A DNA stretch of 64,000 nucleotides from Deinococcus aquaticus (GTDB taxonomy: Bacteria > Deinococcota > Deinococci > Deinococcales > Deinococcaceae): positions 122,977-186,976 of the forward strand of contig NZ_CP115167.1 of assembly GCF_028622095.1 (NCBI RefSeq). Reading direction: 5' to 3'. The notes below the pieces were generated by a model. The model ran no database searches and was not told where the DNA came from. It was given only the letters and a program-made list of their open reading frames with translations. Both the position numbers and the translations under genes were made by a program. Positions 51,099-59,706 of the stretch are shown here, piece after piece (position 1 is the first letter of the stretch; every line of letters starts with the position of its first letter).

Positions 51099-51671
51099 GT
51101 TGATCTCAGTACGTGTAAGGTGTGGCTTTACCAGCCGAGTGAGGCGGTCCTGGCCTTTTCGCGCCGCGCCGGCTGCGAACGTTTGCGCGCCATGTGGTCT
51201 ATAGCGCTGCGCCCTGCGTGCGGTGCCCTGGTCAAACGCGTCACCGCACGCAGGGCGCAGCGCTAGGAGTTCTGTGACCTTGCCCCTGTGTCGGGTGCCA
51301 GTCTGCTTGCAAATCGAGCAGTAGATGAGCTGATATGCACTGCCTGTGCTTAGCGCGAAGTCTCTCTCAGGCTCATAGGGTCACCTGAGAAGTGGAACAG
51401 CCGATTACCCTAACAGGAGTCACGGTACGGATCGGCCCTCGCTGTACGCCAAGATTGCGGAAACGATCGGACTCTGCTGGCGAATTCGGCAGGTCAGGCG
51501 GCACGGAGCTGTGCAAAGCGGGACACTCTGGTTCCACCGGGACGCTCACCGTCCCACCAAGCCACCAAGCGGACGACGTTGACTGTGGAGTGAACCCCCC
51601 GGACAGGACCACAGGCCAAGACTCTTCGCCTCAGTCAGCAGTTACGCTGACTGCACCGCGAAGGAGCCCAG
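51099..51671. other. Intergenic region after AbiE
   Basis: Contains the perfect 24-bp hairpin at 51202-51265 and the left end of an IS3-family element near 51586. Near 51474-51492 a GACTCTGCTGGCGAATTC stretch differs by one base from part of the 140-bp element at 17863, so a miniature-element scrap may be present. Confidence 0.45.
51202..51265. repeat. Perfect 24-bp inverted repeat (hairpin)
   Basis: Arms at 51202-51225 and 51242-51265 are exact reverse complements, starting TAGCGCTGCGCCCTGCGTGC, with a 16-base loop. It is 104 bases past abiEii. It has no T-run. Confidence 0.85.
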
Positions 51672-51971
51672 ATGCCAGGACGGAACCACAGCCGCGACTT
51701 CAAGCTTCAGGTGGTCGGCCAGATCAATGCTGGCCTACACACCACCGCCCAACTCTGCCGGGAACATTTACTCGCTCCTAGCCTGATTCACCGCTTGCGC
51801 AAGGAAGTCGAAGACCGCGGTGAGGCCGCGTTCACCGATGGGGCCAAAACGGACCGAAGTGCCGAACTCCGCATCGCGGAGTTGGAACGGTACTGTGGCC
51901 AGCTGGCCCTGGAAAACTCGATCCTGAAAAAATCGCTGGCGACGTACCCCTTGAAAAAAGGCACCAGATGA
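51672..51971 (+). CDS. IS3-family transposase OrfA
   Basis: 99 residues. Helix-turn-helix (HTTAQLCREHLLAPSLIHRL) then a leucine-zipper-like helix (RIAELERYCGQLALENSILK). It overlaps OrfB by ATGA; an AAAAAAG run at 51953-51959 just before could give the usual programmed frameshift to OrfAB. Confidence 0.85.
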   Translation: MPGRNHSRDFKLQVVGQINAGLHTTAQLCREHLLAPSLIHRLRKEVEDRGEAAFTDGAKTDRSAELRIAELERYCGQLALENSILKKSLATYPLKKGTR

Positions 51972-52813
51972 TCACGGATGCGCGCCACGCGCATCCCACG
52001 GTGTCGGTGCGTCGCCTTTGCGAACTCCACGATGTCAGCCGGTCCTGGTATGCCCACCAACAGGGCAGGGATGCGGAAGACCATGATCAGCTCCTGGCTG
52101 AAGACATTGAGGCGATCGTGTTGAAGTGGGGCGGATATGGCTACCGCCGGGTCACCCATGAACTCGCTCGCAGAGGGCGTCCAGCCAACCACAAGTGCGT
52201 CCTGCGGGTGATGCGCGAACGCCGGCTGCTTTGCCGCTCAAAACGGCGCTACCAGGCCACCACAGATTCCACCCACAGCGAGACCCGGTTTCCCAATCTG
52301 CTGCCGCATGTCATCCCGACCAGACCCGATCAAGTCTGGCAGGCCGATCTGACGTACATCCGGGTGAAGGAGGGCTTCGTCTATCTGGCGTGCGTGCTGG
52401 ACAGCTTTACCCGCGAAGTGGTGGGCTGGGCGATGTCCAGATTCATGGATGCCGCATTGCCGTTAACAGCCCTCAACAACGCGCTTGCGGCGCGTTGTCC
52501 CGCAGCAGATCTGTTGCATCACTCGGACCAGGGGGTCCAATATGCGAGTCGAGTGTATGTGGACCGCTTACGGTCCATGGGCGTGACCCCGAGCATGTCC
52601 AGAAAGGGAAATCCGTACGACAACGCCCGCATGGAGAGCTTCTACAAAACCCTGAAGAACGAGGAGGTCGATCTCCAGGATTACCTTGACCTGGACGACG
52701 CCCAGCACCATCTGGACCGGTTCATTGGGGAGTTGTACAACCGGGAACGCCTGCATTCCAGTCTGGGCTACGTGCCTCCCGTTGAGTTCGCCGCCCGCTA
52801 TCATTCAGCCTAG
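51968..52813 (+). CDS. IS3-family transposase OrfB
   Basis: 281 residues. HTH-21 start, then the DDE integrase core: Asp in QVWQADLTYIRVKEG, Asp in LLHHSDQGVQYAS, Glu in NARMESFYKTLKNE. It appears intact, ending LHSSLGYVPPVEFAARY. Confidence 0.9.
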   Translation: MITDARHAHPTVSVRRLCELHDVSRSWYAHQQGRDAEDHDQLLAEDIEAIVLKWGGYGYRRVTHELARRGRPANHKCVLRVMRERRLLCRSKRRYQATTDSTHSETRFPNLLPHVIPTRPDQVWQADLTYIRVKEGFVYLACVLDSFTREVVGWAMSRFMDAALPLTALNNALAARCPAADLLHHSDQGVQYASRVYVDRLRSMGVTPSMSRKGNPYDNARMESFYKTLKNEEVDLQDYLDLDDAQHHLDRFIGELYNRERLHSSLGYVPPVEFAARYHSA

Positions 52814-52851
52814 AAGTGACTTGCCTGCTGGTCCGGCGTTATGGGTGCATT

Positions 52852-53158
52852 CCAAGGTCAAGCTGCACCCCTGCCACAGTAAAGGTGTCGATCAGCTGAC
52901 TCTGCCGCTGATCACAGCTGACCATGACTGTCGTGACGAGCAGCAGGCCCAGGGGCACTTGGATCATGTGGATGGCGGGTTTACGTTGCAGGTCAATACC
53001 TCCAGCTTTCGCTGTATGTCTGTCCATACGTAATGTAACTGCTGTTGAGAAGAACCCGGCTGCGGGCGCCGATGACACACGTCTGTGGTTAGCGATAGGC
53101 TGAAAGGTCAGACTGGCCATATTTCTGGTCGGTTACCGGGTATAAATCAGAGGTGACC
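52852..53158. other. Gap between the two IS elements
   Basis: About 300 bases with no supported gene. The right part holds a likely promoter (TATAAAT at 53141-53147) and the AGAGGTG ribosome site for the split 100-codon gene. Confidence 0.4.
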
Positions 53159-53241
53159 ATGGCCCTTGCTGAAGCCCTAACCCAGCTTGAAGACTTCTTA
53201 CGCAGACTTGATGTCGGGAATTCCCGAGCTTGGTCGTGGTC
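53159..53241 (+). pseudogene. N-terminal part of a 100-aa protein split by an IS
   Basis: ATG 53159 (AGAGGTG upstream) reads MALAEALTQLEDFLRRLDVG then NSRAWSW up to the IS. Dropping the IS with one 4-base target copy joins it in frame to 54542-54761 (QVTPPILQAATANLQPETAQ and on to HDHWAELSP), giving exactly 100 residues. The protein is helical and of unknown function. Confidence 0.7.
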
Positions 53242-53319
53242 TGCTCCCCAGAATCTGGACAGTGTTGAATAGAGACCTCGACTCACTCCCAGCCTCCCCG
53301 CTGGAAAGAGAGGTCACCT

Positions 53320-53589
53320 ATGAAAACCCGTCAGTTCACCAAAGCCCAGATCATCCAGCTGCTCCAGGACGCTCAAAAGGGCGAGAAATCTGTCGAGGAG
53401 CTCTGTCGCGACTTCGGGTGCAGCCCCGCTTCCTTCTACGCCTGGCGGAAGAAGTACGGTGATACGACCCCTGACGAAGTCAGAAGGCTTCGTCACCTGG
53501 AAAAGGAAAACGTCCGGCTCCTCCGCATCGTCGGTCAACAGCGCCTCGAACTCGAAGGGATGAAGGAGGTCCTCGCAAAAAAGCGTTGA
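53320..53589 (+). CDS. IS3-family transposase OrfA (IS407 type)
   Basis: 89 residues. Helix-turn-helix QIIQLLQDAQKGEKSVEELC, FGCSPASFYAWRKKYG, and a coiled coil (RRLRHLEKENVRLLRIVGQQ). It overlaps OrfB by 4 bases. Confidence 0.9.
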   Translation: MKTRQFTKAQIIQLLQDAQKGEKSVEELCRDFGCSPASFYAWRKKYGDTTPDEVRRLRHLEKENVRLLRIVGQQRLELEGMKEVLAKKR

Positions 53590-54464
53590 CCCTCGCGGAG
53601 AAGCGATCAGTTGTGCAACAACTGATCGCCGCCCGCGTCCGATCACAGCGGGCCTGCTTCCTGGCGGGGCTCCCCAAGTCGTCCTGGCACTACCGTCCCA
53701 AACCCCGTCAGGACAGCGCCCTGACGCAGCGGATCCGTGAACTGGCCCTCCTGCATCCAAGACGTGGGTACCGCTTCATCCACGCCCTGTTGGTGCAGGA
53801 AGGGCAACGGATCAACAGGAAACGCGTGCAGCGCATCTGGCATCAGGAAGCACTTACCATCACGACCAGGGTCGCAAGGAAAATCCGTACTGGCGCCACG
53901 ATTCCGATGAAAGCAGAGGGGCCGAACCACGTCTGGACGTACGATTTCGTCTTCGATCAGACCCTCAGCGGCGATGTGCTGAAGATCCTGACCGTCACGG
54001 ACGAATGGACACGGCAGTCGCTGGTGTTACGTGTGGCAGCGTCTTTCACGTCCGAAGACGTGAAAGACGCCCTGCAGGACATCATCCGCGTCCGTGGGGC
54101 ACCTACGTTCATTCGGAGTGACAACGGACCGGAGTTCATCGCCCGGGATCTGGGCATCTGGCTGCAGGGGCAGAACATCGGTACTCGCTTCATCGAACCG
54201 GGGAAACCGTGGCAGAACGGGTTTGCCGAGAGCTTCCATTCACGACTCCGGGAGGAGTGCCTGAATCTGGAAGTGTTCTACTCGGTGCTGCATGCTCAGG
54301 TGGTTCTGGAGTCCTGGCGCACCTTTTACAACACTGGGCGGCCTCATTCGTCGTTGGGCTACCGAACACCGGATGAGTGGGCCAGGGAGGCCGGTGGTCG
54401 GCCTGCCGTCCCCATGTGCGGGCAGGACACCGCACATGCGGCCGTCATCCCGGCCACCGGGTGA
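53586..54464 (+). CDS. IS3-family transposase OrfB (IS407 type)
   Basis: 292 residues. DDE core: Asp in VWTYDFVFDQTLSGD, Asp in TFIRSDNGPEFIARDL, Glu in NGFAESFHSRLREECLN. It ends in the usual HSSLGYRTPDEWARE. It appears intact. Confidence 0.92.
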   Translation: MTLAEKRSVVQQLIAARVRSQRACFLAGLPKSSWHYRPKPRQDSALTQRIRELALLHPRRGYRFIHALLVQEGQRINRKRVQRIWHQEALTITTRVARKIRTGATIPMKAEGPNHVWTYDFVFDQTLSGDVLKILTVTDEWTRQSLVLRVAASFTSEDVKDALQDIIRVRGAPTFIRSDNGPEFIARDLGIWLQGQNIGTRFIEPGKPWQNGFAESFHSRLREECLNLEVFYSVLHAQVVLESWRTFYNTGRPHSSLGYRTPDEWAREAGGRPAVPMCGQDTAHAAVIPATG

Positions 54465-54541
54465 AAAAGCGAAGACGACCGTGTACGCTCGTTCTTGAAT
54501 CGAGTCTCTACTCGAAAGTGTCCAAGCTTTGGGGTCAGGCC

Positions 54542-54761
54542 ACAGGTAACCCCACCGATCCTTCAAGCGGCTACCGCCAATCTTCAGCCAGAGACGGCAC
54601 AGCGCGTCATAGATCTCTTGGCGCCATTGGTCCGTATGAACGAGCAGGTCGCCGCTGGTGAGGTCGCCCGGCTTGACCAGCAGGACGCCTTTCTGGCACT
54701 TTCTCAGTTGATCGAGTCCGCGCGGTGGTTGCATGACCACTGGGCGGAGCTGAGCCCCTGA
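54542..54761 (+). pseudogene. C-terminal part of the split 100-aa protein
   Basis: Continues the frame begun at 53159; reads LQAATANLQPETAQRVIDLL, LDQQDAFLALSQLIESARWL, and stops 4 bases before the convergent CD-NTase gene ends. Confidence 0.7.
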
Positions 54762-54765
54762 CGCC

Positions 54766-55845
54766 TCAACTTCCACTCGCTGCTTTGGACGCCCATTTTG
54801 GAAACTCAGCCCCAAAGACCCGTTGCAGGTGCGTTCGCGCCGTCCGGGAATCCTGACGCTGTGCTGCCGCCTGACGCACATGCTCGGCCGCTGTTCGTGC
54901 CGCCTGCGCAACCTTCTGCCGCGCGTCGAACGAGACGCCCTCATCAATCGGCCCCACCAGTCCTTTAGGGTCCGGGTAGTGATAGTAAACCCGCGTGCTG
55001 ATGTGCCGTAGGCAAGTTTCCAGCATGGCCAGCGGGTCCGCCGTGAGAAACGGCTGGTTCGTGAGCCCCTCCATGGCCATGACTTCCAGGTGGTACGACC
55101 CCAGGCGCGGTTTGCCGCCACGCCGGTTCCAGTACTTCACCAGACGAACCGTTTCGTACATCGCACCGGCCACCTGCGCGCTCGACTGACGGGTCTTCAG
55201 GGCGTCCCGGCGAGGATCCGTGATCATCCACGCGCCTTTTCCGTTGGGGATCAGGTAGTGGGTGACGGCTTTCCGGGGATCACGCACTGCAACTGCTGGC
55301 ACCAAGTCGAATGTCCAGGCTTTGGTGCTCGGCTTCAGAACGACCGCCTGGCCTGAGATGCGTTTGGCCGTGGTCCTGTACTGAGGAATGCTGGCCACGT
55401 GAGCTTTGAGCCCGTTGAGGACCACGCGGGAGTTGAGGTGTCCTGCTGGATCCAGGTACCTCGGGGGCCAGGTTCCGGCGACGGGTTTCAGCTTGATCTC
55501 GGTCGGCAGACCCCATCCGTCTACCCGTAGATCCGTGCCGCGGATGATGACGAGCAGGTCAATGTCGTCTAGGGGGCGGATCTTGGTGCGGCGCGCGAAC
55601 GACCCGAAGGGCATAAACGCTCCCGTGAGTCGCGGCATGCTGTCCCGACTGGTCAGCGTCTTCAGCCGCTGGATCAGGAACGTGCGACTTCGCCGGGCCT
55701 GCGCGACCTCGGTGGCGGTGAGGTCGATGTGGCGGCGCGCGAAGCTGCGCAGCGCCCCCTCAACCGTCTGCGGCAGCTGCCCCTTTGCCGCCTTTTTGCG
55801 TGTCGTGGCCGCGTTCTGAGGCTTCCGCTTGGTCGACCGGGTCAC
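54766..55845 (-). CDS. CD-NTase-like nucleotidyltransferase (first of two)
   Basis: 359 residues. Polymerase-beta/SMODS motifs intact: Gly81-Ser82 in MPFGSFARRTKIRPLDDIDL with Asp94 and Asp96, third Asp180 in WTFDLVPAV, then the OAS-type helical domain (ETVRLVKYWNRRGGKPRLGS, YHLEVMAMEGL). Such enzymes make cyclic oligonucleotide signals on phage infection (CBASS). It is the last gene of the operon and overlaps the S-4TM gene by 4 bases. Confidence 0.85.
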   Translation of the reverse strand: MTRSTKRKPQNAATTRKKAAKGQLPQTVEGALRSFARRHIDLTATEVAQARRSRTFLIQRLKTLTSRDSMPRLTGAFMPFGSFARRTKIRPLDDIDLLVIIRGTDLRVDGWGLPTEIKLKPVAGTWPPRYLDPAGHLNSRVVLNGLKAHVASIPQYRTTAKRISGQAVVLKPSTKAWTFDLVPAVAVRDPRKAVTHYLIPNGKGAWMITDPRRDALKTRQSSAQVAGAMYETVRLVKYWNRRGGKPRLGSYHLEVMAMEGLTNQPFLTADPLAMLETCLRHISTRVYYHYPDPKGLVGPIDEGVSFDARQKVAQAARTAAEHVRQAAAQRQDSRTARTHLQRVFGAEFPKWASKAASGS

Positions 55846-56660
55846 GTGGTCCGCGTCGGCTCCGCTCGGTGGTCCCAGCGGCGGTTCAATTCGGCGCGGA
55901 AGAAGTGGTAGATCGTATCTGGAATGAGGGGTGCCGACGCCCGGGCCAGCTGATAGCTGTGATACAGGCGGACGGCCTCCACCTCTGGGAAGTTCGGATC
56001 ACTAGCGTACTTCCGCTTCAGGGAGTCGGCGGCCTGTTCAACTTGCGACGCCGCCTGAGCCGCTTTCTGGTAGCTGGCATGCAGTCGCCACAACCCGAAA
56101 GACAGCACCACGTTGAGGCCAGCGATGACGAGCTTCACGCCAGGCTGACCGTTCGATCCCTGTCCACTCAGACTCACTAGGAGCAGCACCACGACCGCCG
56201 CTATTACCATCAGGAAAAAGGCGCCCAGGAGCAGGGCGGCCATCCGGCCATAGAGTTCACGAGACCACCACGCCTGCTCTTCCAGGTTCTCCATGGCCCG
56301 CACGGGCCCGGACTGCTGGTCACTGGCGAAATACAGCGCGTCTGGACGCGTGCGGGTCAGCGGCAGTTGCCGTAGCTCCCGGTCACTGGGCGGCCAGCCG
56401 AAGCCGTCCCAGAATTCGACGCGACGCGTGAAGTCCTCTGCTTTCCCCTTGCGGGTGTCCGAGGCCATCTGAAATACGTCGGACGCAGTGGTGAGCGCCA
56501 ACAGCACAACGGGGATCCACCAGGACGTTCCGGTGAACGCGGTGACCGCACCTGCGAGGAAGCCAGCGCCTTTAACGATGAGGCTCCAAGCGTAGAAGCG
56601 TTTGGCGCTGAGAAATAAGTCTTGGGCGCTGGCGCGCATCTGGTCAGGGGTAAGCGTCAC
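55842..56660 (-). CDS. S-4TM-type pore-forming effector
   Basis: 272 residues from GTG 56660, which has AAGGAG 5 bases upstream; the longer frame to 56699 has no ribosome site. Four membrane segments in two pairs, near residues 24-62 (GAGFLAGAVTAFTG, WIPVVLLALTTASDVF) and 138-190 (AALLLGAFFLMVIAAVVVLL, LVIAGLNVVLSFGLW). This is the SMODS-associating 4TM layout. It should breach the membrane when the cyclic nucleotide binds. It is encoded between the two nucleotidyltransferases. Confidence 0.8.
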   Translation of the reverse strand: MTLTPDQMRASAQDLFLSAKRFYAWSLIVKGAGFLAGAVTAFTGTSWWIPVVLLALTTASDVFQMASDTRKGKAEDFTRRVEFWDGFGWPPSDRELRQLPLTRTRPDALYFASDQQSGPVRAMENLEEQAWWSRELYGRMAALLLGAFFLMVIAAVVVLLLVSLSGQGSNGQPGVKLVIAGLNVVLSFGLWRLHASYQKAAQAASQVEQAADSLKRKYASDPNFPEVEAVRLYHSYQLARASAPLIPDTIYHFFRAELNRRWDHRAEPTRTT

Positions 56661-56715
56661 TTGAACTCCTTCAGCTGCGCGGAGCAGGACGGTCAGCATA
56701 GCGGGTGGGAAGATC

Positions 56716-57708
56716 TCAGATGTACGGTTTCACGGCGTCACCGAAGACCAGATTGAGGTCGCTTATGTCTGCCCAGGACTCGGTCCGGATGCTGTTCAGG
56801 CAGTATTCAGCCCGATTGGCCCGGTCAGCCCACCGCAGACGCTGGTCCCACCTGAGCCCCGCGTCGAGATTCGGCCCGAGGGCTTTCGGATCTGGGACCG
56901 GGTGAAACACCAGTTTCGCTGCTTCAGTCATGAATTTCTCAATGGCTAAATCCCACTCAAAGCAGGACACGTATGGGGCGGGTTCAAAGATGGAAAGAGC
57001 CAGTGACTCCAGAAGGTAAGAACCGATGCGCTGGTGTCCTGGACGGACATTCCAGTACTTCAGCAGGCGGATCAGCGGTCTGAGGTTCCCCCCGTGACGC
57101 CGGTCAGCCTGATCCAGGCGCAACTGATCAAGCGCAGGCTGGGTCCGCCACCAACTCCTGACCCCGTTGGGAATCAAGAAGTGGGTGGCCTGCTCGGGCC
57201 GCGTCACCGGGAGTGCGGGAACCAAGTCGATTTTCCAGGACTGGCCTCTCGGCCAGACGCTCACCGCTTCGCCATTCCCTTTAATTTCAGCGCGTTCCAA
57301 ACCAGGGAGCGACTGTACGGCCAATTTCAACTGCCTGAGCAGCACAGCCGAAGAGAGGAGGTAGGCATCATGTTCATCGCCTAGAAAGGCGCGCAGCGCA
57401 TGCTGGTCTGGCAGGTAAACATCCACACTGTAGGGGTCAAACGGGTGCGCTGAGGTCCAGTAATCATCGACGGACAGTGGAACGAGAAGATCGATGTCAT
57501 CCAGCGACCGCACCTTCGTTTTCCGTCCGAAGGACCCAAACAATTGAGGCCGCCCGGTCAGGGGCGGCAGGACGAGACGCTCCTGACCGAGATCCCAGAG
57601 GTCCCACGCTAGGTCGGTGGCCGCTTCCCTCCCCTCTTCCGTCTCGGCGCGGGTCAGGTTGACCTGCTCCTGCACGAAATCATGCAACACATACCCGAGT
57701 TCATTCAC
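56716..57708 (-). CDS. CD-NTase-like nucleotidyltransferase (second)
   Basis: 330 residues. Gly58-Ser59 in LFGSFGRKTKVRSLDDIDLL, Asp71 and Asp73, third Asp161 in WKIDLVPAL; then RPLIRLLKYWNVRPGHQRIG and SYLLESLALSIFEP. The layout is the same as the first enzyme (FGSF.RKTK.R.LDDIDLL in both), so the pair are paralogues, but they diverge elsewhere. All catalytic residues are present in both. Confidence 0.85.
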   Translation of the reverse strand: MNELGYVLHDFVQEQVNLTRAETEEGREAATDLAWDLWDLGQERLVLPPLTGRPQLFGSFGRKTKVRSLDDIDLLVPLSVDDYWTSAHPFDPYSVDVYLPDQHALRAFLGDEHDAYLLSSAVLLRQLKLAVQSLPGLERAEIKGNGEAVSVWPRGQSWKIDLVPALPVTRPEQATHFLIPNGVRSWWRTQPALDQLRLDQADRRHGGNLRPLIRLLKYWNVRPGHQRIGSYLLESLALSIFEPAPYVSCFEWDLAIEKFMTEAAKLVFHPVPDPKALGPNLDAGLRWDQRLRWADRANRAEYCLNSIRTESWADISDLNLVFGDAVKPYI

Positions 57709-57734
57709 TTGGCTCCCTTAAAGTGCGGGACCAC

Positions 57735-57977
57735 TCAGGAGGGTCGGCCAGGAACAACCATTTCCACTGCCGTTTCCACCGGTTCCTCATCGGGCGTGCT
57801 GATTCTCCTGTCAGTGCCTCGCCATGCAACCACAAGGTTCGATTCCGCCGCCATGCTCGTTGCGATTTGTACCACCGCCGGGTGATCTAACGTCACCGTC
57901 AACCGCGTGCGCAGGTGCTGCATCAGCACGAAGAGCTTTCGGGAGAGGTTAAAGATCATAAACGAGGACAGCGACAT
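57735..57977 (-). CDS. Small protein of the CBASS-like operon
   Basis: 80 residues; ATG 57977 lies inside the nuclease gene with AAGGTGAG upstream, so the two overlap by 29 bases. It reads QHLRTRLTVTLDHPAVVQIA then TSMAAESNLVVAWRGTDRRI. No family recognised. Its position and ribosome site argue that it is real. Confidence 0.5.
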   Translation of the reverse strand: MSLSSFMIFNLSRKLFVLMQHLRTRLTVTLDHPAVVQIATSMAAESNLVVAWRGTDRRISTPDEEPVETAVEMVVPGRPS

Positions 57978-59199
57978 CTACGCTCACCTTGTCATCCTGC
58001 CCGTGTTGGAATTGAAAACGCAAAATGCGGCGCTGCACGTCGACTGCAACATCTTTGAGGTACTGAGGATGATTCCTTATCCTGTCAAGGACGTTCTCGA
58101 CAACATCCGAGCCGTTCTTATTTCGATTAAAAATAATGAGGGCGGTCAATAGATCGCGAGAAGTCAGGTAATTGAGCAGCTGGTCGACGGTTTCAGTGAA
58201 CAGTTTCGAGCCGCCCCAGAATTTGCATTCCCCAAGAAAGGCGATGTCATTGCCTTGGCGGATCAGTATATCGGTCTTCCCCCGCCTGTTGAACGTTTCT
58301 CCGCTGACCTGTCCCCTGAACAGCATGTTGAGTCCAGCAAGCAATACGTCTCGGAGCGCCTCTTCCCCCAGCTGTCCGACCATTCGGTTGCCACGTTCTA
58401 ATTGCCGCGCAAAATCATCAATTCCGTCAAGCACGAGCTGATAGTCCTGTTCAGGGAGAAGCGTGGCTGACCGTCGTTGAGGCAATGGTGACGTCTGAGC
58501 GATCGTCAGGGTGTGGAGCTGCTCGCGCTGCACTAAAAGCCTAGCCGCCTGCACAGGGTCAAAGTCAACGGCAAAGCCATGGGTCTCTGCCTGCTGGTGT
58601 GTTGCGACCAGCACACTGCGTCTACGCTCAAGAAGGTGCACGAGTTGGGTGGGAAGACTTTCGTTGAAGGGCCTAACCTCTGCAGCTACCTTTTCAAGCC
58701 ACCACTGGAAGGGCTGTGTCAGCGTGGCAGCCACGGGCAGAAACTGCGCTGGATCAAATCGCCCTTCGAGGAAATTGAAGGTAAAGATGACCTGCCGATG
58801 CAGACGATCAACCTCCGCAGCGGGTGGGTTTAGGTTGAATTCACTGGGCTGATACTGAAACAGTTCAGGATCCCCAGTGAAGGGCACCCGAACGTTCACC
58901 CGAACGCCTGGATATTCTGCGCGTCCGGGCCATAGCGCAAGAGAAAACGCCTCTGGCATGCGCTGCACTTCAGCTAGGGAGAGGGTGACCGGTTTCGGGC
59001 TCTCAAGACTGGGCTTTCCAAGAGCTGGGGTCTCCAAGCGGTACCGCGCGGCAATATGTTCGGCGATCTCGTTCAGGTCGCCGTACATCAGGTTTCGGTC
59101 GACGACGACGTCGGTTTCTTTCACAGCCGTCTGCCGGCGTTGGTCAATGAACTGCCGGAGGGATGACTGCATGAAAAGAGTTCGTGGCGGCACCATCAC
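57949..59199 (-). CDS. PD-(D/E)XK nuclease-domain protein
   Basis: 416 residues. Residues 1-270 form an unrecognised domain. Residues 275-375 carry a restriction-endonuclease core: Glu in LGEEALRDVLLAGLNMLFRG, Asp310 in GKTDILIRQG, Glu324-x-Lys326 in FLGECKFWGG, then a helix ETVDQLLNYLTSRDLLTALI. It probably cuts or binds DNA. It is the first gene of the operon; start GTG 59199 or ATG 59196, with no clear ribosome site. Confidence 0.7.
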   Translation of the reverse strand: MMVPPRTLFMQSSLRQFIDQRRQTAVKETDVVVDRNLMYGDLNEIAEHIAARYRLETPALGKPSLESPKPVTLSLAEVQRMPEAFSLALWPGRAEYPGVRVNVRVPFTGDPELFQYQPSEFNLNPPAAEVDRLHRQVIFTFNFLEGRFDPAQFLPVAATLTQPFQWWLEKVAAEVRPFNESLPTQLVHLLERRRSVLVATHQQAETHGFAVDFDPVQAARLLVQREQLHTLTIAQTSPLPQRRSATLLPEQDYQLVLDGIDDFARQLERGNRMVGQLGEEALRDVLLAGLNMLFRGQVSGETFNRRGKTDILIRQGNDIAFLGECKFWGGSKLFTETVDQLLNYLTSRDLLTALIIFNRNKNGSDVVENVLDRIRNHPQYLKDVAVDVQRRILRFQFQHGQDDKVSVDVAVLVYDL

Positions 59200-59335
59200 A
59201 TGGTACTGAGGATGCCGTTTCTGCGGCGCTCAAATCGTGATGTCCACGGTCTGTGACGGTACTGATTGTCCAAAAGAATGCCCTCAGGCCAGTGTTGGGC
59301 GTCTCGCTCTCATGCCACACGGTGCGGCCCTTTCT

Positions 59336-59611
59336 TCACATAGGAAAACAGGTTTTCAGGTTTTCGGGAATGGCATCCTGCAGAAGAAAGGGCTGGCCCT
59401 GACGCCAGCGCCGGAGCAGCCATTCCACCCAGATGTGCTCATCGGCCTGCAGGACCAGCAGGTTCTCTGGCCGGGCGTCCTTCTTGTCGCCATTGAGGTG
59501 GTGCACCACTTCGCCGGGCTCCAGCGGGCGCCCAAGCTGCCGCGCCGCGACGACGCGGTGCAGATACTCCATCCGTTTCGTTTCCCGGTTGTAGATCTGA
59601 GGGTAAGACAC
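59336..59611 (-). CDS. HNH endonuclease
   Basis: 91 residues from GTG 59611 (AGGAGGTCCT upstream). HNH pattern in EYLHRVVAARQLGRPLEPGE, VVHHLNGDKKDARPENLLVL. It resembles small phage/homing HNH enzymes. Its last codons (PENLKTCFPM) are built from the CCTGAAAAC repeats of the partition region. Confidence 0.8.
   Translation of the reverse strand: MSYPQIYNRETKRMEYLHRVVAARQLGRPLEPGEVVHHLNGDKKDARPENLLVLQADEHIWVEWLLRRWRQGQPFLLQDAIPENLKTCFPM
59343..59369 (-). repeat. Partition-type repeat inside the HNH gene
   Basis: On the minus strand CCCGAAAACCTGAAAACC, one exact CCTGAAAAC plus a half copy, within the 3' end of the HNH coding sequence. Confidence 0.6.
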
Positions 59612-59631
59612 AGGACCTCCTGAAAGACAGA

Positions 59632-59693
59632 ATACCTGAAAAGAAGAATACCTGAAAACGGGTATAGGGGTATACCTGAAAACCCGTTTTCAG
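59632..59693 (+). repeat. CCTGAAAAC repeats before parA (probable centromere/operator)
   Basis: Three ATACCTGAAAA units at 59632, 59648 and 59672, the last forming a palindrome CTGAAAA-CCCG-TTTTCAG (59677-59693) ending 13 bases before parA. Ribbon-helix-helix partition proteins bind such short repeats as both operator and centromere. Confidence 0.75.
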
Positions 59694-59706
59694 TACTCTG
59701 TGAACG

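Larger units (their letters stand above)
51586..52851 (+). mobile_element. IS3-family insertion sequence (first)
   Basis: Two overlapping transposase frames flanked by imperfect ends, TGGAGTGAACCCCCCGGAC at 51586 and, inverted at 52851, TGCACCCATAACGCCGGAC. The exact ends are uncertain; I see no clean target duplication. Confidence 0.65.
53242..54537 (+). mobile_element. IS3-family (IS407-like) insertion sequence
   Basis: Ends TGCTCCCCAGAATCTGGACA (left) and, inverted, TGACCCCAAAGCTTGGACAC (right); flanking 4-base GGTC and GGCC fit a slightly diverged target duplication of the length IS407-type elements make. The interrupted gene rejoins in frame, supporting the boundaries. Confidence 0.8.

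Noticed and set aside
52839..53120. 93-codon minus-strand frame between the two IS elements
   Set aside because: No ribosome site and no recognisable domain; overlaps the first IS end.
59632..59693. Possible CRISPR array
   Set aside because: Only three short ATACCTGAAAA units with irregular short spacing and no Cas genes; fits a partition site.
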